The position numbers and the translations under genes are program-made. 20,258 bases of DNA, from positions 1-20,258 of the forward strand of contig WQSK01000003.1 in assembly GCA_009787915.1 (NCBI GenBank). The letters are read 5' to 3'. Below are positions 8,944 through 14,890 of this stretch, in pieces; position 1 is the stretch's first letter, and the number at the start of each line of letters is the position of its first letter. Below the pieces are notes generated by a model. The model was not told the origin of the DNA. It searched no databases and worked only from the letters and a program-made list of their open reading frames with translations. This stretch comes from Bacillota bacterium. GTDB lineage: Bacteria > Bacillota > Clostridia > Christensenellales > UBA1242.

Positions 8944-9723
8944 CTAGTGTGAAATTCCAAAGTGTTTGACCTCGTCTTGCAGGGCAACCGCAATCGCAAT
9001 GTCTACGTCGGGGGTAACACCGCGCTCGGTCAGAAAGTCCCGAACGCAATCGCACGCAAGTTCGGGAGAGTTATTTTCACGGCTTATGTGTCCCAAAATA
9101 ACTTGGGTCGTGCCTGTTTTAAATAACTCGTACACGGCTTCGGCACAGGCGGGGTTACTTAGGTGTCCATATTGGCTTGTGATTCGCCGCTTTAAAAACA
9201 TCGGATAACGTTTGTTGCTTTGCAAGCGCACAAGGTCGTGATTAGATTCAATCATAACAACCTGCGAGCCCGACATGTGTTCAATGATTTCCTCTGTGAT
9301 GCGCCCAATGTCTGTGGCGAGGGCCATTTTTGCATCACCCTTTTTGAACGTATATCCAAAGCAAAACATACTGTCGTGCGGAACGGGGAAGTGACCAACC
9401 TCGATATCGCCGATTGAAAAAATACCCTGAAAAGTTCGGACTTTGTTTGGTTCTATGTAAGCAAAAATATCGGTCGTGTCCTCGTGGATATAAAGTTTCG
9501 TGGAAAAACGCTCCATAAATTTCCCGAGTCCTATTACGTGGTCGCTGTGCTCGTGTGTAATTAAAACTGCGTCAATTTTATCGGGGTTAATTCCTGCGGA
9601 TTCAAACCTTTTAAAAAGTTTCGGCAAAGAAAGACCGCAGTCGATAAGGATGCGCGTGGTGCTGGATTCGACATAAATTGCATTTCCGCTTGAACCCGAA
9701 GCAAGTGTAATAATTTTTAACAT
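8944..9723 (-). CDS. YycJ/WalJ-type metallo-beta-lactamase fold hydrolase
   Basis: This 259-aa protein is a metallo-beta-lactamase fold hydrolase of the YycJ/WalJ/VicX family; members are near this length. The zinc motif HEHSDH is at residues 57-62, with further family signatures VPHD (114-117), ATDIG (136-140), ESNHD (159-163), GHLSN (186-190) and LGHISRENN (210-218). The N-terminus (KIITLASGSSGNAIYVE) is typical of the family. In Firmicutes such proteins are usually encoded with the WalRK two-component system and have been linked to nuclease-like activity and cell division/DNA repair; neither walR nor walK is near here. The start at 9723 is set by the promoter, which ends six bases upstream, and no Shine-Dalgarno site is present. 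It is divergent from the CPBP operon. Confidence 0.93.
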   Translation of the reverse strand: MLKIITLASGSSGNAIYVESSTTRILIDCGLSLPKLFKRFESAGINPDKIDAVLITHEHSDHVIGLGKFMERFSTKLYIHEDTTDIFAYIEPNKVRTFQGIFSIGDIEVGHFPVPHDSMFCFGYTFKKGDAKMALATDIGRITEEIIEHMSGSQVVMIESNHDLVRLQSNKRYPMFLKRRITSQYGHLSNPACAEAVYELFKTGTTQVILGHISRENNSPELACDCVRDFLTERGVTPDVDIAIAVALQDEVKHFGISH

Positions 9724-9729
9724 TTAATA

Positions 9730-9758
9730 AAGATACCTTAATGTGTTGAAATTTTCAA
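9730..9758 (-). promoter_or_regulatory. Promoter of the yycJ-like gene, predicted leaderless
   Basis: Minus-strand TTGAAA (9758-9753), 17-base spacer, TATCTT (9735-9730). The base seven downstream of the -10 is exactly the A of the ATG at 9723, so the transcript should begin at the start codon. The -35 lies one base from the -35 of the divergent promoter. Confidence 0.65.
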
Positions 9759-9772
9759 CCTTATTAAGGTAT
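9733..9772. repeat. Nested palindrome between divergent promoters
   Basis: An outer 10-bp perfect inverted repeat (ATACCTTAAT at 9733-9742, ATTAAGGTAT at 9763-9772) encloses an inner 7+1+7 palindrome (GTTGAAA, T, TTTCAAC at 9745-9759). The inner halves contain the two back-to-back -35 boxes and the outer arms overlap the two -10 boxes. It may be a dimeric regulator site or simply the mirror image of two similar promoters; the outer arms extend into the spacers, which favours a binding site. Confidence 0.7.
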
Positions 9773-9775
9773 ATT
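9746..9775 (+). promoter_or_regulatory. Promoter of the CPBP-CPBP-tadA operon
   Basis: TTGAAA (9746-9751), 18-base spacer, TATATT (9770-9775). The predicted transcription start is about 9782-9784 and the ATG is at 9784, so the mRNA would be leaderless or carry one or two bases before the ATG. Confidence 0.65.
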
Positions 9776-9783
9776 GTTTGGGT

Positions 9784-10608
9784 ATGAGTCGCGCATCATT
9801 TTGTTTCATAGCAATCATCTGTGCAGGGTTGTTTTTACGTGTTGCTTTCGCCAACGTGGTGGGCGACAGTTTTGCCGCGTTTCTTGGAATCTCGGTGGTT
9901 GTTTACCTGATTGGTTACGTGGGTGTGTTTCTTTTGTTCCAAAACATTGGCAAACAACGAAATGTACCAAGGGTTCTATTAAGCGACTTTCACCTTAAAC
10001 CAATACCGCAAAAGTCCAACGGTATCTCTGTGACAAACCTGTTGGTCGTTGTAATCATTGCGTTTATGTGTATCGCATCGTTCATGATGGTTCAATTTGC
10101 AAGCATTGAAATCTTCCGCCTCATGGGTGCGGGGGAATATACCCTTGACCTCTCTATTGATAACTTTGGGATGTTTATGTTCGCGGTGTTTGCGCTCGCG
10201 GTTTTACCCGCGGTTATCGAGGAGTTATTGTTCCGAGGTATCGTTTATAAATCTCTGTTGGGCGAGGGTAAACAAAAGAAACACATCTACACCGCGATTA
10301 TTATAAGTTCGCTATTGTTTGCGGGGTTTCACCTATCACCAGAGCAATTGGTGTATCAGTTTATTTTGGGTGTTATTTACGCAATTGTTTTTTATAAAAC
10401 AGGAAATCTTTTGTATCCAATGCTCCTACATTTTATCAATAACTTTTTCGTTATCGCGTATACATTTATTGCGGGGTCCGATTACATGAGTTACACTTGG
10501 GGCGCAACAACCATAGTAACAACAATCTTGTTGGCACTTATGGGCGGGGCGATAATCTATGGGTTACTCGGGATTCTGAAAAAGGAGTATCATGCAACAA
10601 CAAAGTAG
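9784..10608 (+). CDS. CPBP family intramembrane metalloprotease (first copy)
   Basis: A 274-aa polytopic membrane protein of the CPBP (Abi/CAAX protease and bacteriocin-processing) family. All three family motifs are visible: EELLFRG (146-152), giving the EExxxR signature; FAGFH (179-183), the FxxxH motif; and HFINN (216-220), the HxxxN/D motif. Hydrophobic segments lie around 5-25, 33-53, 84-105, 130-147, 168-182, 190-207 and 241-263. Family members cleave membrane-embedded substrates or process peptides; the substrate here is unknown. The ATG at 9784 fits the promoter spacing better than the TTG two codons upstream (9778). First gene of an overlapping set with the next CPBP gene and tadA. 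Confidence 0.9.
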   Translation: MSRASFCFIAIICAGLFLRVAFANVVGDSFAAFLGISVVVYLIGYVGVFLLFQNIGKQRNVPRVLLSDFHLKPIPQKSNGISVTNLLVVVIIAFMCIASFMMVQFASIEIFRLMGAGEYTLDLSIDNFGMFMFAVFALAVLPAVIEELLFRGIVYKSLLGEGKQKKHIYTAIIISSLLFAGFHLSPEQLVYQFILGVIYAIVFYKTGNLLYPMLLHFINNFFVIAYTFIAGSDYMSYTWGATTIVTTILLALMGGAIIYGLLGILKKEYHATTK

Positions 10609-11704
10609 AACTTTTATATTTGTTTGTGCAACATATCTTGTGATACTCGGCGGGTTCACAACGCTTAGAATGTTATCAAGCGCAGGACTCTTTAATTTTA
10701 TGAGCCCAGCCGTTGCGGATATCGTTTTTTCATTAATAGCACAAGTTGGGTTAATGGTAATTGTTCCTATAATAGGGGCAAAATTGCTCTCGCGTAAAAA
10801 ACAACCAACTCAAATGTCATATGCCGAGTTCGTGAGTGGGGCACAAGTAAACGTAAACAACGGGAAAGATTCGGTTCGCGACATTTTTCGTTCTTGGGGC
10901 TTTAACAAACCAAGCGGCAAAGTAATCATATACTCGGTCATCTTGGGTCTTGTAATGTTTTTGTTTAATATCTTTGTTTCAAGCATGTTCAATGGGGTAC
11001 TATCCGCGTTCGGCCATAGAGGTGCGGCGGGCGGCGGCGGAGGAATGCCAAATGCGTTCACTGGTGTCGGCGGTTTAATGGTCATGATGTTTATTGTCGC
11101 CGTATTGCCAGGCTTTTGCGAGGAAGTTACTCACCGCGGGTTTTTAATGCGTGGTTTAAGTGACAGAATTGGGATTATAAACGCGATAACAGTGTCGAGC
11201 CTTTTGTTCGGTTTAATGCACCTAAACATAGTGCAGTTTTTCTACGCAATGATATTGGGTTGGCTTATGGCAGTTGCGGTTTATGCTATGCGCTCTATTT
11301 GGCCTGCGGTAATTATGCACTTTATGAATAATGGTCTAAGTGTCTACCTATCATTCGCGTCCACATACGGTTGGTTTGGTGGGGACTTTTTGCGTTCGTT
11401 CGCGACGTTCTTTGGAGGAACGATATTCTTTGTTTACCTAGGTGCGTTTATAGGTTTGTATATTTTGCTTGTAAGAATTATCCATATGTTTGCGAAGGAA
11501 AACTTTGTTCGGGATAACCAACAGGCAGGAATACAAAAACCCCTGCACATGAGCCGAGGTATGGCGGGGATTAAGTACTATATAACCGCCCAAGAGGACA
11601 AAAACCGCCCACCACTTGCACCTTTGGAAAAGACACTTTTGCTGGGAACCATATTTTTGGGTACAGTAGTAACGGGGATGACCCTTGTTTGGGGGTTCTT
11701 TTGA
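10592..11704 (+). CDS. CPBP family intramembrane metalloprotease (second copy)
   Basis: A 370-aa polytopic membrane protein, also of the CPBP family but longer and diverged from its neighbour. Motifs: CEEVTHRG (176-183; E177, E178 and R182 as EExxxR), FGLMH (206-210) and HFMNN (243-247). It differs in a glycine-rich insertion (GAAGGGGGMPNAF, 144-156) between membrane segments and a C-terminal extension ending in another membrane helix (about 350-370). The ATG at 10592 lies inside the previous gene (17-bp overlap) and is preceded by AAGGAG at a good distance, so translation is probably coupled. The presence of two different CPBP proteins in one operon suggests a pair or heterodimer, which is an inference. 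Confidence 0.9.
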   Translation: MQQQSRTFIFVCATYLVILGGFTTLRMLSSAGLFNFMSPAVADIVFSLIAQVGLMVIVPIIGAKLLSRKKQPTQMSYAEFVSGAQVNVNNGKDSVRDIFRSWGFNKPSGKVIIYSVILGLVMFLFNIFVSSMFNGVLSAFGHRGAAGGGGGMPNAFTGVGGLMVMMFIVAVLPGFCEEVTHRGFLMRGLSDRIGIINAITVSSLLFGLMHLNIVQFFYAMILGWLMAVAVYAMRSIWPAVIMHFMNNGLSVYLSFASTYGWFGGDFLRSFATFFGGTIFFVYLGAFIGLYILLVRIIHMFAKENFVRDNQQAGIQKPLHMSRGMAGIKYYITAQEDKNRPPLAPLEKTLLLGTIFLGTVVTGMTLVWGFF

Positions 11705-12108
11705 CAGAGGAACAAGAACAGTTTTTGAATATTGCGATGCTCGAAGCCAAAAAAGCGGCGAAAAAAGGGGAAGTCCCAATTGGCGCGGTCATAGTTCGCA
11801 ATGGAAAGATTGTTTCAAAAGCCCACAATATTCGCGAACGAAAACAAAACGCACTCTATCATGCCGAGGTTTTGTGCATAGACCGTGCTTGTAAAAAACT
11901 TAAAAGTTGGCGACTTAATGATTGCGAAATGTATGTAACATTGGAGCCTTGCCAAATGTGTATGGGTGCGATTATTAACTCGCGCCTTAAAGGTGTTTAC
12001 TTTGGTGCCAAATCCGACACAAATCTTAATTGGACGACACAAAGTGTTTGTCTTGAAAACAAAGATTGTTCAAATTTATTGAAAGAATTCTTTGCAAGTA
12101 AACGATAA
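11701..12108 (+). CDS. tadA: tRNA-specific adenosine deaminase TadA
   Basis: A 135-aa cytidine/deoxycytidylate-deaminase-fold enzyme that converts adenosine 34 to inosine in tRNA-Arg(ACG), allowing wobble decoding. The zinc and catalytic motif HAE is at 54-56 (H54, E56), and PCQMC at 83-87 supplies the two cysteine ligands (C84, C87). GEVPIGAVIV (23-32) and MGAIINSRLKGVYFGA (88-103) are typical of TadA. I place the start at the TTG at 11701: it overlaps the TGA of the upstream protease gene by four bases (TTGA), has a G-run (11691-11695) five bases upstream, and gives the usual N-terminus. A further in-frame TTG at 11689 is possible. No link to the proteases beyond co-transcription is evident. 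Confidence 0.92.
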   Translation: MTEEQEQFLNIAMLEAKKAAKKGEVPIGAVIVRNGKIVSKAHNIRERKQNALYHAEVLCIDRACKKLKSWRLNDCEMYVTLEPCQMCMGAIINSRLKGVYFGAKSDTNLNWTTQSVCLENKDCSNLLKEFFASKR

Positions 12109-12121
12109 GTACGTGTATATT
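12092..12121 (+). promoter_or_regulatory. Promoter of the 287-aa gene, predicted leaderless
   Basis: TTGCAA (12092-12097), 18-base spacer, TATATT (12116-12121); the predicted start is exactly the A of the ATG at 12128. The -35 sits within the last codons of tadA. No Shine-Dalgarno site precedes the ATG. Confidence 0.65.
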
Positions 12122-12127
12122 GACTTT

Positions 12128-12991
12128 ATGTTTATTAATTACCTAAAGCACAAGGCTTTCGAGGTTTGGTATTTGGATGATTGTTTTAATGCCCAAATTA
12201 CAAACTTAAAACATAAAATTTTTGAGTTTAAATATGTTAAAAACCTAGAAACCAATAATAAATTTTCCAGATATTTACCCCGAGGTGTTGATGTCTTGAA
12301 ATTAAGCAAAAAGAATCAAGAAAGATGTGCAAACGTTTTTTCAGAAGGGTCGCAAGAACTTAAAACCCTTTTGCTTTGGCTTTGGGAGAGGGGTATTGGA
12401 ACCCATGGTAGTTGTTCAGGCATAGAGGATTACGAAATCCATAAACGCATAGAAGCAGAGCGTAGGGAACTTGATAAACAAGACCCCGAGGGGAAAAACA
12501 TGACGGCCTTTCGTGCTAATAAGGTTTGCCCATACATTCAAATTACAATACGTGATGAAAGTAAATCCCGTATCGCGGATTTAATATCAGGTTTTTCAGA
12601 AAAAGATATAAGTAAATATGAAATCCAGTTTAAATACATGTCGAATGTCAAAGAAATACTTTTTGGTGAGGGGGAATCAAGTCAGTTTTTTAGTGAACTT
12701 CTTGGTTCATTAATCGAATCAGAAAACAAGTCTTTGCCAAAACAAGAATCACCAAGCGCAAAAATAGTTTCGGACGCCGTTCGGGTTCTGCCAGATATTG
12801 ACAGTGATTTGATATTTTTTCTTAATTACAAAAAAGACGCATCAAAGGCGACAGTACGGGATGATAAACTTCGCCACCACCATATGGATGACATAACCGA
12901 CAAAGAAGTTAATGACCTTCCTAGATTCGTTCAAAATATGTCCTCGGCCTGGGCAAAAAAATATAACGAAAAGGAAATAGAAGAGTTGTAA
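12128..12991 (+). CDS. Cytosolic protein of unknown function with a GTHGSCSG motif
   Basis: A 287-aa soluble protein without signal peptide or membrane segment; I do not recognise it as a named family. Residues 76-98 (ELKTLLLWLWERGIGTHGSCSG) look like a helix leading into a tight Cys/His turn, and a strand (VCPYIQITI) follows after a charged insert (around 99-130). This resembles small domains in Firmicutes hypothetical proteins where a helix, a G-x-C-C/S-x-G turn and a strand follow in order; resemblance to the SCSGR motif of TYW3 is too short to name it. A His-rich stretch (RHHHMDDITDKE) lies near the C-terminus. Lysine is abundant (31 of 287), unlike the surface proteins. The ATG at 12128 is chosen because the promoter ends six bases upstream; the TTG at 12092 is the start of the -35 box. 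Confidence 0.8.
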   Translation: MFINYLKHKAFEVWYLDDCFNAQITNLKHKIFEFKYVKNLETNNKFSRYLPRGVDVLKLSKKNQERCANVFSEGSQELKTLLLWLWERGIGTHGSCSGIEDYEIHKRIEAERRELDKQDPEGKNMTAFRANKVCPYIQITIRDESKSRIADLISGFSEKDISKYEIQFKYMSNVKEILFGEGESSQFFSELLGSLIESENKSLPKQESPSAKIVSDAVRVLPDIDSDLIFFLNYKKDASKATVRDDKLRHHHMDDITDKEVNDLPRFVQNMSSAWAKKYNEKEIEEL

Positions 12992-12996
12992 ACTTG

Positions 12997-13025
12997 TTGC
13001 TCAAAATAACTCTTTGTGTTATATT
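12997..13025 (+). promoter_or_regulatory. Promoter of the 526-aa gene, predicted leaderless
   Basis: TTGCTC (12997-13002), 17-base spacer, TATATT (13020-13025); the base seven downstream is the A of the ATG at 13032. The -35 is weaker than in the other promoters. No Shine-Dalgarno site is present. Confidence 0.55.
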
Positions 13026-13031
13026 AAAAAC

Positions 13032-14612
13032 ATGCGAACGCGCGCAGATACCATTTTTGTGTTTATTGGGGTGTTCATCTTTGTGGCGATGGGCTTGTTT
13101 GTGGTTTTTTTGTACACAATTCCTAACTTTCGCCCATGGGGACTTAATGGTGTTTTTGTAAACAATCGGTGGATGACCTTTGTGGGGGACGAGTTCAACC
13201 ACATCTTCCGCCAGCGCAACATGATTATAGAATCAACCAATGCAGAAATTTTTATCCGTGTAAGAAAGATTGGTTTCGAGGACGAAGCCCGCGTTCAGGT
13301 ATTCGAGGACGCAAATGGAATCGCGTTTAACTCTATGGCAAGAACCCAAGTTGATTTCATGGAATCTTTGGACGCCCAAGGTGTTCCATTTACAAGAATT
13401 GTTGTCCGCGAACCCGTCGGTGCTGTTCGTCGAACAGCGCGTGTGTTCATAAATCTGATGCGTGACCCTGACCCCGAAGTCGAGGCCGCATTACCTGCGT
13501 ATAATTTTATCCTAAGGACAGGGGGCAGCCCCGTGACCTTTAGCCACGACCCAGACGCGGAATTTATGCGCATAGAAAACCTCACTGTGAATGGAACGGG
13601 TCATGTTCAATTGCCTGGTGTTGTTGCCCCGACCGCGTCGAACCCAAACCCGTTTAGACTCGAGGTCGGCAACCTTAATATTGATTCTCCTAACGCGTCC
13701 GTAAATCTTTTGTCACCTATTGACGGACACACAAATATAATTGGGCACAGTCGTAATATTACACTTGGCAACGTCACTTCAATGAACATTCAGGGCAACC
13801 ATGCTGTTACCGTGGCAAACGCAAGTGGCAACATTGATGTTGGTCGTGAAGATAATCTTGCCAGTGGTACCTTTAGGGTAACAGGAACAAATTCGGGGGA
13901 AAGAATCTTTGTTCGCGCAAGCACCATAAACTTCAATGTCAATAGGGCGAATAGACTTGACCTTTCAACAAATGGTGGCACGGTCATAGTCAACCGTTTG
14001 GCATCAAGAACTGTGGCTGCGCGCGTACGTATGGGGAGCGGAAACTTGACCCTAGGCAGTAGGGCAGACGGTCACGGCGTATACGGTGACATAGATATCA
14101 ATAAAACCCTTGGCGGTATGAACATAACGTTTGCAAACAGTTCTTATGCAACAGGGTCTTCGCTTATTCGTGCTCATGACGGTGATATAAATTTGCATGG
14201 TACAAGGGGTCTTGTGGATGTGGTTATCGCGAGTCTTGGCAACGCAAACGTGAATGTTGGTTTTATGGACACAGTTTGGTTACCAACAGAATCAAGCCGA
14301 ATTATGGTTGAAGGCGCGCGAGAGCCAAACGCTGCTGGTCGAATTACGGTAGCCTTGTTGAACAATCTTGGTGCTCAGTTCCATTTTAGGGGGGCAAGTT
14401 CAATCATCGACAACATCACACCTGGGGCGGGAGAGCCACAAAACTGTATTAACTCGGACCACCGTGGTCCTGGAAACCCGTCGGGGACGCTTGAGGACTA
14501 CCACGTGGACGCGGGATGCTATCTCCACAGAATTGATAGGGGTCGCGGTGACGGCCGAGTAATACATCTTAGGACACAGAGCACCATCACAATAAACGGC
14601 GGAACATTCTAG
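13032..14612 (+). CDS. Membrane-anchored beta-helix/DUF4097-like surface protein
   Basis: A 526-aa protein with a short basic N-terminus (MRTRADT), one hydrophobic helix at about 8-29 and no other membrane segment, so the bulk should lie outside the cell with the helix as a signal anchor. From about residue 180 to 450 the chain is made of short beta strands with regularly spaced polar turns and Asn/Gly ladders (for example LTVNGTGHVQLPG, LEVGNLNIDSPNASVNLLS, MNIQGNHAVTVANASGNIDVG), as in DUF4097-type putative adhesins or a right-handed beta-helix. Only two lysines in 526 residues, as in the giant proteins. The C-terminal part has two Cys (NCINSD, AGCYLH) that could pair. Function unknown; the surface role is inferred. 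It is followed by the long hairpin and a second giant gene. Confidence 0.82.
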   Translation: MRTRADTIFVFIGVFIFVAMGLFVVFLYTIPNFRPWGLNGVFVNNRWMTFVGDEFNHIFRQRNMIIESTNAEIFIRVRKIGFEDEARVQVFEDANGIAFNSMARTQVDFMESLDAQGVPFTRIVVREPVGAVRRTARVFINLMRDPDPEVEAALPAYNFILRTGGSPVTFSHDPDAEFMRIENLTVNGTGHVQLPGVVAPTASNPNPFRLEVGNLNIDSPNASVNLLSPIDGHTNIIGHSRNITLGNVTSMNIQGNHAVTVANASGNIDVGREDNLASGTFRVTGTNSGERIFVRASTINFNVNRANRLDLSTNGGTVIVNRLASRTVAARVRMGSGNLTLGSRADGHGVYGDIDINKTLGGMNITFANSSYATGSSLIRAHDGDINLHGTRGLVDVVIASLGNANVNVGFMDTVWLPTESSRIMVEGAREPNAAGRITVALLNNLGAQFHFRGASSIIDNITPGAGEPQNCINSDHRGPGNPSGTLEDYHVDAGCYLHRIDRGRGDGRVIHLRTQSTITINGGTF

Positions 14613-14614
14613 GC

Positions 14615-14811
14615 GCGGCAAAAAGTCGAGTAGGGTTGCACGGTTTTGTTTTTTTGAAGTTTGCAATCTTTTCCCGAAAATCGCTCCAAGAACTATTTAT
14701 TGTTTGAATAAAATATTAAAAGAAATAAAAGCCTTGGAAGTGATTTTACGGCAAAAGTGCAAACCATGCAAAAAAAACAAAACCGTGCAACCCTACTCGA
14801 CTTTTTGCCGC
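14615..14811. repeat. Long inverted repeat / 197-nt hairpin element
   Basis: The arms 14615-14655 and 14771-14811 are perfect reverse complements over 41 bp (left arm begins GCGGCAAAAAGTCGAG, right arm ends CTCGACTTTTTGCCGC). Pairing continues inward, imperfectly and with small indels, to about 14690 and 14733 (for example TTTGCA/TGCAAA, CTTTT/AAAAG, AAAATC/GATTTT, CCAAG/CTTGG), giving arms of roughly 75-80 nt around a 42-nt A+T-rich loop. No convincing target-site duplication is seen and no transposase is present. It could be a MITE-like element, a structured RNA, or an unusually large transcription terminator (the right flank ATAATTTTCTTT is U-rich). Confidence 0.85.
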
Positions 14812-14850
14812 ATAATTTTCTTTGACAAGGTGGCGTATATTGTGCCACAA

Positions 14851-14880
14851 TTGAACAGACTATACACTAGGTATAGTTAT
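14851..14880 (+). promoter_or_regulatory. Weak candidate promoter of the second giant gene
   Basis: TTGAAC at 14851 and either TATAGT (14872) or AGTTAT (14875) would start the transcript at about 14884-14887, leaving a leader of only four to seven bases before the ATG at 14891. Neither pairing is as good as the other promoters in the window. Confidence 0.35.
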
Positions 14881-14890
14881 TGGGGAACGA

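Larger units (their letters stand above)
14613..14890 (+). other. 278-bp intergenic region
   Basis: This is the only non-coding gap of any size. It holds the long inverted repeat and, after it, about 80 bases with likely promoter elements for the next gene. Candidates are TTGAAC (14851-14856) with TATAGT (14872-14877, spacer only 15) or AGTTAT (14875-14880, spacer 18). TTGACA at 14822 has no good -10 partner. An ORF running out of the hairpin loop (from 14704) is not a credible gene. Confidence 0.6.

Noticed and set aside
12092..12127. Upstream TTG start for the 287-aa gene (12092)
   Set aside because: The TTG is the start of the -35 box and overlaps tadA; the ATG at 12128 sits exactly at the predicted transcription start.
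13014..13031. Upstream TTG start for the 526-aa gene (13014)
   Set aside because: It lies in the promoter spacer upstream of the -10 box; the ATG at 13032 fits the leaderless layout.
14615..14811. Long inverted repeat as an ordinary intrinsic terminator or an insertion sequence
   Set aside because: The stem is far longer than usual, the 3' flank is only moderately T-rich, and there is no transposase gene or clear target duplication; left as an unexplained hairpin element.
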